A DNA stretch of 64,000 nucleotides. Source: Streptococcus sanguinis. GTDB lineage: Bacteria; Bacillota; Bacilli; Lactobacillales; Streptococcaceae. Positions 17,519 to 26,746 of this stretch are shown here, one piece after another. The notes beneath the pieces are model-generated. The model saw only the letters and a list, made by a program, of their open reading frames with translations. It was not told where the DNA came from and did not search any database. The stretch is taken from assembly GCF_001078705.1 (NCBI RefSeq), contig NZ_CDMW01000001.1, positions 563,106 through 627,105 on the forward strand, read 5' to 3'. Both the position numbers and the translations under genes were made by a program. How positions within the stretch are numbered: position 1 is the stretch's first letter; every line of letters begins with the position of its first letter.

Positions 17519-19742
17519 AAAGCTACCTATCGCCCCAATCTATCTGGCTTTCATCCTTGTATGGGCCTATTTTGCAGTCTATTGTGGCAGTTCCTTGGCT
17601 TATTTTGGGTTGGGTGTCCTTCTACTTCGTCTCTTTTTCAGCTATCCTCTCAAGAAAAGTCTAGCTGCTTTGGCATTCCTGTCCCTTTTTGCCCTCTTTT
17701 TCTTGCTTCGTCGGGAAATAGCAGAGCAGGCCTTTAGGCAGGAACCTCCTTCAGCTAGCTCGGTTCAGGTCTTGCCGGATACGATCAAAGTCAATGGAGA
17801 TTCCCTATCCTTTCGAGGGCAAACGGACGGTCGGCTTTATCAAGTCTTCTACAAGATCAAATCAGCCAGTGAAAAGGAAGCTTTTCAGCAACTGACAGAT
17901 TTGGTCGTCCTTGATATTGAAGCAGAGTTTGAACAGGCCCAGCAGCAACGAAATTTTTCGGGCTTTAACTATCAGGCTTATTTAAAGAGTCAGGGGATTT
18001 ATCGTACCTTAAAAATCAATAAGATTCAGTCACTAAGACCAATTTCCAGCCTTAATCCACTCGATTGGCTGTCTGTCTTGCGCAGAAAAGCGCTGGTCTA
18101 TATTAGAAATAATTTTCCTAGTCCGATGAGCCATTACATGACTGGACTCTTATTTGGTGACTTGGATACGGAGTTTGCGGAAATGAGTGACCTCTATTCT
18201 AGCTTGGGTATCATCCATTTGTTTGCCTTGTCTGGTATGCAGGTAGGATTCTTTTTGGACGGTTTTCGCAAAATTCTTCTACGTTTGGGGATGAAGAGGG
18301 AGACAGTAAACGCCTTGCAGCTGCCTTTTTCATTTATCTATGCTGGACTGACGGGCTTTTCTGTTTCTGTCGTCAGAAGCTTAGTTCAGAAGTTGTTGGC
18401 CCAGCAAGGACTGACCAGATTAGATAATTTTGCTCTGACACTGATGCTTCTCTTTATCCTCATGCCCAATTTCCTTCTGACAGCAGGCGGTGTCTTGTCC
18501 TGTGCCTATGCCTTTTTGATTTCTATGATGGATTTTGAAAAGTTGCCACCGATTCGGAAACTTTTAGCGGAAAGTCTGACTATTTCATTGGGGATTTTGC
18601 CTATACTAATCTACTATTTTGCAGAATTTCAGCCTTGGTCCGTGCTTTTAACTTTTCTATTTTCACTACTCTTTGACCTGCTAATGCTGCCAGGGTTAAC
18701 CCTCATTTTTATTTTGTCACCACTTTTAAAAATCACTCAAGTCAATTTTTTCTTTGAATTGCTAGAAGATGTGATTCGTTGGGTAGCTGATTTTGCTCCG
18801 CGTCCTTTGATTTTTGGGAAGCCCAACCTCTGGCTACTTGTTGCCCTCCTTTTAGTTTTGGCTTTAATCTATGACTTTCGAAGAAAGAAAAGCTGGCTTT
18901 TGTCTTTTAGTTTCCTAGCTCTTCTCTTATTTTTCCTAACAAAGCATCCGCTGCAAAATGAGATTACAGTGGTGGATATTGGTCAAGGTGATAGCATTTT
19001 TCTCAGAGACTGGCAGGGCAGAACGATTTTGATTGATGTTGGAGGACGAGTCGAGATAGGAAAGAAGGAGGCTTGGCAGGAGCGACAGACTTCATCCAAT
19101 GCAGAAAAGACCTTGATTCCCTATCTCAAAAGTCGTGGAGTTGCTAGTCTGGATGTATTGGTCCTGACTCATACCGATACCGACCACATGGGTGATATGC
19201 TGGAGGTGGCTAAGCATTTTTCCATCAAGGAAATCTATGTTTCCAAAGGAAGTCTGACTCAGCCTGATTTTGTTCAAAAACTGGAGCAGATAGAAACTTC
19301 TGTCCATGCCGTAGAAGTGGGCGATGAGATTCCGGTATTTGACTCGGCTTTGCAGGTTCTCTATCCTAGTGGGACAGGCGACGGTGGAAATGATGATTCG
19401 ATTGTACTCTATGGGGAGTTCTTTCAGACAAAATTTTTGTTTACAGGTGATTTGGAAAGGCAAGGAGAAACTGAACTGCTGCAGCGATTTCCTCAGCTGA
19501 AAGCAGATGTCTTAAAAGCAGGGCATCATGGCTCCAAAGGCTCTTCCAGTCCAGAGTTTTTAGAGCAAATTCAGCCGAAACTAGCCTTGATATCAGCTGG
19601 CCAGAATAATCGTTATCGACATCCGCATCAGGAAACTTTGCAAAGATTTGAGAAGTTTAATACAGCCATCTATCGAACTGACCAGCAGGGGGCCATTCGG
19701 TTGACTGGTTGGAATTCTTGGAGGATTGAAACGGTTCGTTGA
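17502..19742 (+). CDS. comEC: competence channel protein ComEC
   Basis: Polytopic inner-membrane protein that passes single-stranded DNA into the cytoplasm. At 746 residues it has the full three-part plan: an N-terminal OB-like soluble region (about 90-190), a central competence domain with about ten membrane helices (LFGDLDTEF, LFALSGMQVGFFLDGFRK) and a C-terminal metallo-beta-lactamase-like domain (about 485-746). That last domain has DIGQGDSIFL, THTDTDHMGD and AGHHGSKGSSS. It starts within the end of comEA. Confidence 0.95.
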   Translation: MSQWIKKLPIAPIYLAFILVWAYFAVYCGSSLAYFGLGVLLLRLFFSYPLKKSLAALAFLSLFALFFLLRREIAEQAFRQEPPSASSVQVLPDTIKVNGDSLSFRGQTDGRLYQVFYKIKSASEKEAFQQLTDLVVLDIEAEFEQAQQQRNFSGFNYQAYLKSQGIYRTLKINKIQSLRPISSLNPLDWLSVLRRKALVYIRNNFPSPMSHYMTGLLFGDLDTEFAEMSDLYSSLGIIHLFALSGMQVGFFLDGFRKILLRLGMKRETVNALQLPFSFIYAGLTGFSVSVVRSLVQKLLAQQGLTRLDNFALTLMLLFILMPNFLLTAGGVLSCAYAFLISMMDFEKLPPIRKLLAESLTISLGILPILIYYFAEFQPWSVLLTFLFSLLFDLLMLPGLTLIFILSPLLKITQVNFFFELLEDVIRWVADFAPRPLIFGKPNLWLLVALLLVLALIYDFRRKKSWLLSFSFLALLLFFLTKHPLQNEITVVDIGQGDSIFLRDWQGRTILIDVGGRVEIGKKEAWQERQTSSNAEKTLIPYLKSRGVASLDVLVLTHTDTDHMGDMLEVAKHFSIKEIYVSKGSLTQPDFVQKLEQIETSVHAVEVGDEIPVFDSALQVLYPSGTGDGGNDDSIVLYGEFFQTKFLFTGDLERQGETELLQRFPQLKADVLKAGHHGSKGSSSPEFLEQIQPKLALISAGQNNRYRHPHQETLQRFEKFNTAIYRTDQQGAIRLTGWNSWRIETVR

Positions 19743-19872
19743 TGTCTGCGCTAAAGATACCAACTGATACTTTGTTCTCATGTCCATTTAGCTTTAGTCA
19801 GGAAGTCATATTGATTTATTTATGCATTTGTGATAAGATAATGGGTATAAAAAAATTATAGAGGAGAATTCT

Positions 19873-20916
19873 ATGTTTGCTGCATATAAAAAATTCTGGA
19901 CACGCTATGCCGATTTTTCAGGCCGTTCCAGTCGTTCAGACTACTGGTGGGTAGTATTGTGTCATGTTATTGTTACTGCACCGCTAGTTATCATTTTTTG
20001 GGTATCTGCTGTGGGAAGTATTCTTTCAGCAGCTCAAGATGCAAATTATGGATACGAGCCTGATCCATCGCCCTATCTAGCTGGAGCAGGATTTGGTGTT
20101 ATTTTCTTATTTATCGTGCTAATTTATGGACTGGCTGTCCTTGTGCCTAATTTGGCAATCACTGTTCGCCGTCTGCGAGATGCGGGCTATCATTGGGCTT
20201 TCCTATTTTTGGGTATTGGTCCGTCGATTGCCATGTTTATTCCAGTTCTAAATATCATTGCAGCTCTTGTATCTTTTCCATGTAGTGTTGCTTTGATTGT
20301 TTTGCTTTGCCAAGGTTCTAAGCCTGAGTTGGCTAACAATTCATACGGTCAGCAAAACTTCCAAGGTCAGCAGTTTGGTCAACAGTCTTACAATCAAGGC
20401 TTGAACTATGAAAAGCAACCACAACAAGGCAGTTTCCAAGGCCAACAGTTTGGCCAACAATCGCAGCAAGGTGGTTTCCAAGGCCAACAGTTTGGTCAAT
20501 CACAACAACCAGTTCAAAATCAACCATTTAGCCAACAACCGCAACAAGGTGGTTTCCAAGGTCAGCAATTTGGTCAACAGCCACAGCAACCTGTCCAAAA
20601 CCAACCATTTGGTCAACAACCGCAACAACCAGTTCAAAATCAACAGTTTGGCCAACAGCCGCAACAAGGTGGTTTCCAAGATCAGCAGTTTGGTCAACAG
20701 CCACAACAACCTGTTTCTGATCAAAGCCAGGCAGTGGAGCAAGCAGAACCAGTTCAAAATCCATTTACCGCTGAAACACCTGAGCAGTCAACACCTCAAG
20801 ATTTTGGAACTCAGGCACCTGTTGAGGATAATCCTTTTGTTTCACCAATTCAAGAGGAGCAACCTTCTACACCAGTTGAAAACAGTGTAGATGATGCAAC
20901 TGAAAACCAAGAATAA
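19873..20916 (+). CDS. DUF805 membrane protein with Gln-rich repetitive tail
   Basis: 347 residues. The N-terminal DUF805 domain (about 5-150) begins with FSGRSSRSDYWW, has RRLRDAGYHW and about four transmembrane helices. From about residue 160 the protein becomes a low-complexity Gln/Asn/Phe/Gly tail with repeated FQGQQFGQQ and PVQNQPFGQQ units. It ends in an acidic Pro/Glu-rich segment. The function of DUF805 is unknown. SD AGAGGAG precedes the ATG and a hairpin terminator follows, so it is monocistronic. Confidence 0.82.
   Translation: MFAAYKKFWTRYADFSGRSSRSDYWWVVLCHVIVTAPLVIIFWVSAVGSILSAAQDANYGYEPDPSPYLAGAGFGVIFLFIVLIYGLAVLVPNLAITVRRLRDAGYHWAFLFLGIGPSIAMFIPVLNIIAALVSFPCSVALIVLLCQGSKPELANNSYGQQNFQGQQFGQQSYNQGLNYEKQPQQGSFQGQQFGQQSQQGGFQGQQFGQSQQPVQNQPFSQQPQQGGFQGQQFGQQPQQPVQNQPFGQQPQQPVQNQQFGQQPQQGGFQDQQFGQQPQQPVSDQSQAVEQAEPVQNPFTAETPEQSTPQDFGTQAPVEDNPFVSPIQEEQPSTPVENSVDDATENQE
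20350..20720 (+). repeat. in-frame tandem repeats encoding a Gln-rich tail
   Basis: Degenerate repeats of about 30-60 bases encode variants of QQGGFQGQQFGQQ and QQPVQNQPFGQQ. At least eight QFGQ/PFGQ/PFSQ cores are visible. Copy-number variation among strains would be expected. Confidence 0.8.
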
Positions 20917-20922
20917 ATAAAG

Positions 20923-20951
20923 AAAGAGTTGGAATTTTTCCAGCTCTTTTT
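20923..20951 (+). terminator. terminator after the DUF805 gene
   Basis: AAAGAGTTGGAA pairs with TTCCAGCTCTTT, followed by T-run. Confidence 0.85.
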
Positions 20952-21161
20952 GCTATGTGGCTCGCAGAAAAGTTTTAACAGAACGAGGCATTGATTGCTT
21001 TTCATAACAAAGAAAAATGAAGTCACTAACAGTTTATATAGCGGATATACTCAAAAATTAGATTTTGTTTGCAAAGAAAATAACAGACTTTCCGACTCTT
21101 TTTTGTTACAATCAATACATGAAAAAAATTGACAAGAAATATAAAGCAGGGGAGACTTTCT

Positions 21162-22208
21162 GTGTTAGCTATTGAGGAAATAAAAAAAATCACGCCAAGC
21201 AATCTTCCTGCTTTGACCATTTTGACTGGGGATGATTTGGGGCAGTTTGAGTTGTTGAAGGAACAGTTTCTCCGCCAAATTCAGTTTCAACCGGGCGATT
21301 TGAACACTGCTATTTTCGATATGAAAGAAGTAAGCTATCAGGATGTGGAGTTGGACTTGGTCAGTCTGCCTTTTTTTGCGGATGAAAAAATCGTGATTTT
21401 GGACCATTTTGCTGATTTGACAACAGCCAAGAAGCGGTATCTGACTGATGAAGAACTCAAATCTTTTGAAAATTATCTGGAAAATCCAGCGCATACAACT
21501 CGTCTGGTTATCTTTGCAGAAGGCAAATTGGATAGCAAGCGCCGTCTGGTCAAACTGCTGAAACGGGACGGGAAAATTTTTGAGGCTGCAGAACTCAAGG
21601 AAGCAGATCTACGGGCATATTTCAGCAAGGAAGTGCAGGCAGAAGGCTTACAATTTGCTCCGACAGCTTTCGATCAGTTGCTGCTGAAATCAGGTTTTCA
21701 GTTCAGTGAAGTCAGTAAAAATTTAGCCTTTCTGAAAGGATATAAAGAGTCCGGTCAGATTGGTTTAGAGGACATTGCCGAGGCCATTCCCAAGACTCTT
21801 CAGGACAATATTTTTGACCTGACCCAGCTTATTTTGCAGCAGAAGATTGATGAGGCCAGAAGCTTGGTACGAGATTTGACTCTTCAAGGTGAGGATGAAA
21901 TCAAGCTTATTGCTATTATGCTGGGGCAGTTTCGTATCTTTACGCAGGTTAAGGTTTTAGCGGGAAATGGCAGAGCTGAGAGTCAGATTGTGTCTGATTT
22001 GTCCGATTATCTAGGCCGCAAGGTCAATCCTTATCAAGTCAAGTTTGCCTTAAAGGATGCTCGCTCACTGAGTTTAGCCTTTCTTAAAAAGACTATGGCC
22101 TGTTTGATTGAAACGGATTTTCAGATTAAGTCGGGGCTGTATGATAAAGATTACCTGTTTGATTTGGCTCTGCTCAAGATTGCGACAGGTGAGCTACAAG
22201 CAAAATAG
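21162..22208 (+). CDS. holA: DNA polymerase III subunit delta
   Basis: Clamp-loader wrench that opens the beta clamp. The start is set at GTG 21162 (reading MLAIEEIKK), with AGGGGAG eight bases upstream; a TTG 33 bases earlier lacks an SD. The 348-residue length fits the family. The delta N-terminal domain is visible (ILTGDDLGQFELLKEQF, SLPFFADEKIVIL). The C-terminal collar region includes YQVKFALKDARSLS and LFDLALLKIATG. Confidence 0.9.
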   Translation: MLAIEEIKKITPSNLPALTILTGDDLGQFELLKEQFLRQIQFQPGDLNTAIFDMKEVSYQDVELDLVSLPFFADEKIVILDHFADLTTAKKRYLTDEELKSFENYLENPAHTTRLVIFAEGKLDSKRRLVKLLKRDGKIFEAAELKEADLRAYFSKEVQAEGLQFAPTAFDQLLLKSGFQFSEVSKNLAFLKGYKESGQIGLEDIAEAIPKTLQDNIFDLTQLILQQKIDEARSLVRDLTLQGEDEIKLIAIMLGQFRIFTQVKVLAGNGRAESQIVSDLSDYLGRKVNPYQVKFALKDARSLSLAFLKKTMACLIETDFQIKSGLYDKDYLFDLALLKIATGELQAK

Positions 22209-22270
22209 TTGAAAAATTCTAATGATTGCGTTATCATTTTTATAATCATATAGAAAAAGAGGTCTATCAA

Positions 22271-22876
22271 ATGGCAATTATCTTACCTGATCTTCCTTAC
22301 GCTTACGATGCTTTGGAGCCCTACATCGATGAAGAAACAATGCACCTGCATCATGACAAGCACCACAATACCTATGTAACGAATGTTAATGCTGCGCTTG
22401 AAAAACATCCTGAAATCGGTGAAGACTTGGAAAAATTATTGGCTGATGTGGAGTCTATTCCAGCTGATATCCGCCAAGCAGTCATCAACAACGGTGGTGG
22501 TCATCTTAACCACGCTCTTTTCTGGGAATTGATGACACCAGCAGAAACATCACCATCTGCAGAGTTGGCAGCAGATATCGAAGCTACTTTTGGATCATTT
22601 GAAGACTTTAAAGCGGCTTTCACTGCAGCGGCTACAACTCGTTTTGGTTCTGGCTGGGCTTGGTTGGTTGTCAATAAAGAAGGCAAGTTGGAAGTGACCT
22701 CAACAGCAAATCAGGATACTCCTATTTCAGAAGGTAAAACTCCAATCTTGGGACTGGATGTTTGGGAACATGCTTACTATGTGAAATACCGCAATCTTCG
22801 TCCGAATTACATTCAAGCTTTCTTCTCAGTTATTAACTGGAAAAAGGTTGACCAACTTTACGCAGCTGCGAAATAA
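22271..22876 (+). CDS. sodA: superoxide dismutase (Mn-type)
   Basis: Dismutates superoxide. It has 201 residues from the ATG at 22271. Metal ligands are visible: His27 in MHLHHDKHH, the histidine in [11 protein letters not shown], and Asp and His in [11 protein letters not shown]. The context GSGWAWL and the Gly/Gln pattern fit Mn or cambialistic enzymes of streptococci. A hairpin terminator follows the stop codon. Confidence 0.95.
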   Translation: MAIILPDLPYAYDALEPYIDEETMHLHHDKHHNTYVTNVNAALEKHPEIGEDLEKLLADVESIPADIRQAVINNGGGHLNHALFWELMTPAETSPSAELAADIEATFGSFEDFKAAFTAAATTRFGSGWAWLVVNKEGKLEVTSTANQDTPISEGKTPILGLDVWEHAYYVKYRNLRPNYIQAFFSVINWKKVDQLYAAAK

Positions 22877-22894
22877 ACAGGCAGTTTCAATATA

Positions 22895-22929
22895 TAAAAA
22901 GGTGAATCAATTAAAGATTTACCTTTTTT
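22895..22929 (+). terminator. terminator after sodA
   Basis: AAAAAGGTGAATC pairs with GATTTACCTTTTTT. Confidence 0.85.
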
Positions 22930-23011
22930 AATGCTTAAAATACCTTTTTTCTGGATTTGACTTGTTATTTTCCTCATAATTTTTTATAATACAAATGCTA
23001 GGAGAAATGTT

Positions 23012-24091
23012 TTGAGTAAAAAAATTGTAACGATTATCGTAGCTATCCTTTCTTGTCTTTGTCTGCTGGGTTTCATCTTTCTTTTTGTGACCGAACGAAA
23101 TAAGGCCATTGAAAAGAAAGCACAAGAGGCTGCCCAACTTGCAACGTCTGGCGAGCAAGAACAGGAAGAAGAGAAAGTCAAGACTAATTCCAAACCAGTT
23201 GAAGAAAAGCCGAAGCCTGTTGAGAAAAGTCCAGAGGAAAAGCAGAAGGTCATGGAGGCGGATGGGCCGACTATGGATGCCTTGGGGCTTCGATTTGACT
23301 ATGCAAATTTGGATTTGACTCAGGTCATCCAGGCTTATATGACCGAAATGGGAATTGAACCCTCCCAGGTCGCCTTTTCCTATAAGGATTTGACGACTGG
23401 TAAGACCTTTGCCATGAATGACACCCAGCCTATGACTGCGGGATCGACCTACAAGCTCCCTCTCAATATGCTGGTAGTAGATGAGGTTTCTGCCGGCAAA
23501 CTTTCTATGGACGAGCGGTTTGATATTACCAATACAAACTATGAATATAGGGGCGAGCATGATAACTATGTCGGTGCTTTCAACGGTGCTATGAGAATAT
23601 CAGACATGCAGGAATATTCCTTAGTTTATTCTGAAAATACGCCAGCCTACGCTTTAGCAGAGCGTCTAGGCGGAATGGAAAAGGCCTATGACATGTTTAG
23701 TCGCTACGGTCAGTCCAAAGGGGATATTAAGACGATCAGCCGGGAGAATAATAAGACCACAACGGACTACTATATTCAGGTCCTTGAGTATTTGTCTAAA
23801 AATCAGGAAAAGTACAAGGATATCCTTTATTATATAGGCGAATCCTTCCCAGGTGAATACTATAAGCGCTATCTGCGTGACATTACCATCTATCAAAAGC
23901 CTGGATATGTTCGTGAGGCGCTCAATGTGGATGCATTAGTCATGGAAGAGAAGCCTTATATTATAGCTCTCTATACGGCTTATCTGGGCGGCAGCACCGA
24001 AGCCAGTGATGAGATCAGTGGTGTCGGAATTGAACAAGTTGGTCAGTTATCCTACGTCATCAATGAATGGCATCGGGTTAATATGAACTAA
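23012..24091 (+). CDS. membrane-anchored serine hydrolase, class A beta-lactamase-like fold
   Basis: 359 residues starting at TTG 23012, supported by AGGAGA upstream and a 17-spaced promoter (TTGTTA/TATAAT). An N-terminal membrane helix (5-27) is followed by a Lys/Glu/Pro-rich linker (about 30-85) and an extracellular beta-lactamase2-like domain. The SxxK motif is STYK (Ser145, Lys148) and the second motif is YSEN, close to the usual SDN. A canonical KTG is not obvious. Homologous streptococcal proteins are wall-associated and often non-hydrolysing; the substrate is unknown. Confidence 0.75.
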   Translation: MSKKIVTIIVAILSCLCLLGFIFLFVTERNKAIEKKAQEAAQLATSGEQEQEEEKVKTNSKPVEEKPKPVEKSPEEKQKVMEADGPTMDALGLRFDYANLDLTQVIQAYMTEMGIEPSQVAFSYKDLTTGKTFAMNDTQPMTAGSTYKLPLNMLVVDEVSAGKLSMDERFDITNTNYEYRGEHDNYVGAFNGAMRISDMQEYSLVYSENTPAYALAERLGGMEKAYDMFSRYGQSKGDIKTISRENNKTTTDYYIQVLEYLSKNQEKYKDILYYIGESFPGEYYKRYLRDITIYQKPGYVREALNVDALVMEEKPYIIALYTAYLGGSTEASDEISGVGIEQVGQLSYVINEWHRVNMN

Positions 24092-24112
24092 TCTAATAGA
24101 AATCACAAATCA

Positions 24113-24147
24113 ATACGCTTTAGATGAAAATCTGGGCGTATTTTTGT
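24113..24147 (+). terminator. terminator after the serine hydrolase gene
   Basis: ATACGC-TTTAGAT pairs with ATCTGGGCGTAT (with internal mismatches) around GAAA, followed by T-run. Confidence 0.7.
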
Positions 24148-24206
24148 TGCAGTAGAGCTTGATGATTTTAAGATTGAAAGTTATTTAGAAAAAATTCGAA
24201 ATAGAT

Positions 24207-24235
24207 TTGACAGAAAGAAGGGAAAGGTGTATAAT
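24207..24235 (+). promoter_or_regulatory. strong promoter of the yhfC-sdpR-sdpI-like operon
   Basis: A consensus TTGACA and TATAAT separated by exactly 17 bases, about 40 bases before the first gene. A promoter this strong is expected to be repressed, and the operon encodes an ArsR-type repressor. Confidence 0.85.
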
Positions 24236-24275
24236 CTATTTAGAAAATAATCTAAACAGTTCAGGAGAAAAAACG

Positions 24276-25064
24276 ATGATTTCCATTCATATCTTGATTG
24301 CCATGCTGCTGATTTTAGGGGCAGTCCTTGTTCCTTTGGTTTATTTTAAAAAGACCAAGCACATTTCTCTGCTAGTTTTCCTTTTAGGGGGAGTCGGCTT
24401 TTATCTTTCTAGTCAGGTTCTGGAAAATATCTTGCACCGTATCGTCTTACAGCCTCAGGCTGATGGGACTATCGCTTTGCGGACGGAAAATCCTTGGCTA
24501 TATGTCCTTTATGGTATTGCTGCGGCAGCTATTTTTGAAGAAACAGCCCGCTGGGTCATCTTTTACTGGCTGCAGAAGAAGCGCCCACTGACCTTTAGGG
24601 ACGGTATGGCCTATGGCTTAGGGCATGGTGCTATTGAGGCTCTGTTTATTGGTATTGTCAGTCTCTTAAACCTTTGGGTTATAGCCCAAGTAGTGACTCA
24701 GGGAAATGTCCAGACGCTGGCTCAAATCCCCCAAGCAACGATTGATTATGTCCGTTCCATGAGCGCTGGCAGCATCTATCTTTTGGCTCTTGAGCGGATC
24801 TTGGCTATTCTTATCCAAATTCTGCTGACCTTCTGGGTTTGGAAGGCGGTTAAGGAGAAGGCGCCAGTGTATTTTTTAGCTGCGCTGGGACTTCACGCCC
24901 TGATTGACTTAGCGCCTGCTCTAGCTCAGGTAGGCGTTCTTCCGCCACTTGCAGTTGAAGCTCTGCTCTTGGTAGAAGTAGTGGCACTAGTCTTTCTGAC
25001 CAAGAAAATTTTGAAAGTTTACCTGAAAGAAAGGTTCAATCATGGGGATCAGTCAAACGCTTAA
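24276..25064 (+). CDS. YhfC-family putative intramembrane metalloprotease
   Basis: 262 residues with about seven membrane helices, from the ATG at 24276 (SD CAGGAGA). The family signature is clear: FEETARWVIFYWL with a glutamate pair, followed by YGLGHGAIEALFIG, and a distal GLHALIDLAPA. These Glu and His residues in membrane helices match the putative metal-site pattern of the YhfC group, distant relatives of CPBP/PrsW proteases. It overlaps the ArsR-like gene by 23 bases, so it is cotranslated with an SdpR/SdpI-like pair. Confidence 0.78.
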   Translation: MISIHILIAMLLILGAVLVPLVYFKKTKHISLLVFLLGGVGFYLSSQVLENILHRIVLQPQADGTIALRTENPWLYVLYGIAAAAIFEETARWVIFYWLQKKRPLTFRDGMAYGLGHGAIEALFIGIVSLLNLWVIAQVVTQGNVQTLAQIPQATIDYVRSMSAGSIYLLALERILAILIQILLTFWVWKAVKEKAPVYFLAALGLHALIDLAPALAQVGVLPPLAVEALLLVEVVALVFLTKKILKVYLKERFNHGDQSNA

Positions 25065-25323
25065 AGCTCTAGCTGACCCAGTTCGAAGGGGGATTCTGGA
25101 AATGCTCAAGCATGGTCCGAAGTCTGCAGGGGAAATTGCCCAAGCTTTTGAGCTGACGCCTGCGACGGTATCCTACCACCTCTCTCAGCTAAAGAAAGCC
25201 GGTCTGCTCATAGAAGAAAAGCAGAAGAACTTTATATATTACAGCTTAGATGTCACTGTTTTTGAAGAAATTCTTGTCTGGTTTCAATCTCTTGGAGGAG
25301 GAAACGAAAATGAAAAAAAATAG
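25042..25323 (+). CDS. ArsR-family repressor, SdpR-like
   Basis: 93-residue winged-helix protein. It opens ALADPVRRGILEML, and the recognition helix lies in LTPATVSYHLSQLKKAGL. No cysteine metal site is present, which fits the SdpR autorepressor subgroup rather than metal sensors. In Bacillus, SdpR represses the sdpRI operon and is titrated by membrane-bound SdpI. Here it sits between a YhfC protease gene and an SdpI-like gene with overlaps on both sides. Confidence 0.82.
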   Translation: MGISQTLKALADPVRRGILEMLKHGPKSAGEIAQAFELTPATVSYHLSQLKKAGLLIEEKQKNFIYYSLDVTVFEEILVWFQSLGGGNENEKK

Positions 25324-25807
25324 TTTTCAAGAATTAGGCTGGGCGCTTGGACTCATGCTCCTGCCAGTTTTATATGCCATCTGGGTCTATCAAAAATTAC
25401 CAGAAAACCTGGCTATTCACTTTGACTTATCTGGAAAAGGAAATGCTTTTTTACCTAAGTTTCTAATAGTATCTGCTTTTCCAATTGTCATGATGCTGCT
25501 AGAAGTTATGATCTATTGGACAACCATTGCCAAAGATATCTTGAATAGAACCTTTAAGCACCTTATTCGCTGGATATTTCCTTTTACCTTTGTTTCGCTG
25601 TATCTAGCTACCATTTATCGGGGCTTAAATGAGAGTTTTGATGTGCGTAAAATAGCAACTATGCTAGTTGCTTTGGTTTTCATCATTGTAGGCAATTACT
25701 TACCGAAAAAAATACAGGATGATAGAGAGCCTATGAATAGAAAGTGGGCACATCTTTTGGTTTTGCTAGGATTTCTTATTTTTATAATGGCTGTTTTCTG
25801 CCTGTAA
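25310..25807 (+). CDS. SdpI-family immunity-like membrane protein
   Basis: 165 residues from the ATG at 25310 (SD GGAGGAGG). The N-terminal DUF1648 part shows YQKLPENLAIHFDLSGKGNAF. The C-terminal SdpI part has LFIIVGNYLPK-like text followed by MNRKW, with about five membrane helices. In Bacillus, SdpI protects against the SdpC toxin and sequesters SdpR. No SdpABC toxin genes are visible in this window, so the ligand is unknown. Confidence 0.8.
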   Translation: MKKNSFQELGWALGLMLLPVLYAIWVYQKLPENLAIHFDLSGKGNAFLPKFLIVSAFPIVMMLLEVMIYWTTIAKDILNRTFKHLIRWIFPFTFVSLYLATIYRGLNESFDVRKIATMLVALVFIIVGNYLPKKIQDDREPMNRKWAHLLVLLGFLIFIMAVFCL

Positions 25808-25854
25808 GCGGATTTATGGTATAATGGTATCAAGTATCAAATCAAAGGACTATC

Positions 25855-26541
25855 ATGATTACCAAGGAGCATTATCAGTATATCCGGCAGCATCCTGCCT
25901 TTGTCAATCTGCCAGTGGAGCTTTTCGATAAATTGGCTGTAGAGATTCAGTATCGTAAGATTCCTAAAGGACAAATTATCTTTTTTGCGGGGGATCGTCG
26001 TGAGCGTCTTTTCCTCTTGTCTCAAGGCTATGTGCGGATTGAGCAGTATGATTCGACAGACACATTTTCTTATATGGATTATGTCAAGAAAAACAGTGTT
26101 TTCCCCTATGGAGGTATGTTTTTTGATGAGCGCTATCATTACACTGCCAGCGCTGTCACCAATGTTGAATATTTCTCTATTCCTATCGATTTGTTTGAAG
26201 AATATTCTAAGAAGAGTGTGGATCAACTGTTGTTCATTACCAAGCGCCTATCGCAAATCTTGGAATTTCAGGAATTGAGATTGCGCAATGTCGTAGCAGC
26301 TAGTGCAAGCGAGCGTGTTATCCAGTCTCTGTCGCTGCTCTGCATGGATTTGTGCAAGGAGGGGGATAGCCTGCCCTTTCCTATCAGTATGAAAGAGTTG
26401 GCAAAACTAGGAGCCACAACTCGGGAAACGGTCAATCAAGTTCTGAAAAAGCTCTTGGATGAAGGTCGGATTGAATACGAACATAAAAAATTAATCTTTA
26501 AGGATAAAGAATATTTTATGAAATACCTTGCTGGAAGCTAA
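25855..26541 (+). CDS. flp: Crp/Fnr-family regulator of the arginine deiminase operon
   Basis: 228 residues. The N-terminal cyclic-nucleotide-binding-like fold covers about 15-125, and the Crp-type HTH is at the C-terminus (MKELAKLGATTRETVNQVLKKL). There is no N-terminal Fnr cysteine cluster, so it does not look like a 4Fe-4S sensor. An extended -10 (TGGTATAAT at 25817-25825) drives it. Its place directly upstream of arcA matches the Flp/ArcR regulator known in S. gordonii, which activates the ADS under low oxygen. It is closed by a strong terminator. Confidence 0.88.
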   Translation: MITKEHYQYIRQHPAFVNLPVELFDKLAVEIQYRKIPKGQIIFFAGDRRERLFLLSQGYVRIEQYDSTDTFSYMDYVKKNSVFPYGGMFFDERYHYTASAVTNVEYFSIPIDLFEEYSKKSVDQLLFITKRLSQILEFQELRLRNVVAASASERVIQSLSLLCMDLCKEGDSLPFPISMKELAKLGATTRETVNQVLKKLLDEGRIEYEHKKLIFKDKEYFMKYLAGS

Positions 26542-26566
26542 TCGGTTCTGATTAGCTTCTTTTTTT
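26534..26566 (+). terminator. terminator after flp
   Basis: GAAGCTAATC-GGTTCT-GATTAGCTTC is a perfect ten-pair stem followed by seven T; it overlaps the last codons. Confidence 0.9.
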
Positions 26567-26664
26567 GGACAGATAAGTTCAAAATATTCTAATATTAACC
26601 ATTTACTGATTTTCTTTGAAAAAATAAATATTCGCAAAAGTAATATAATCCATAAAATACCCAA

Positions 26665-26678
26665 AGAAAACGCTTTAA
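26665..26678 (+). promoter_or_regulatory. upstream catabolite-responsive element (cre2) of arcA
   Basis: AGAAAACGCTTTAA matches the CcpA cre consensus TGWAARCGYTWNCA at 12 of 14 positions. It lies about 80 bases upstream of the promoter-overlapping cre. Published work on S. gordonii describes more than one cre at this promoter. Confidence 0.5.
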
Positions 26679-26746
26679 AAAAGAATATTATAAACATAGC
26701 TACGAAAAAAAGCAAAGGATTTGGCATTTATAATGTAAGCTTTTTC

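Noticed and set aside
26629-26636. TGCGAATA on the minus strand, a possible com-box
   Set aside because: It points into the flp terminator with no gene behind it; an eight-base match is expected by chance about once or twice in this length.
26491-26727. 78-codon hydrophobic frame on the minus strand upstream of arcA
   Set aside because: No SD, runs through the flp terminator and the arcA regulatory region; AT-rich sequence gives hydrophobic codons by composition.
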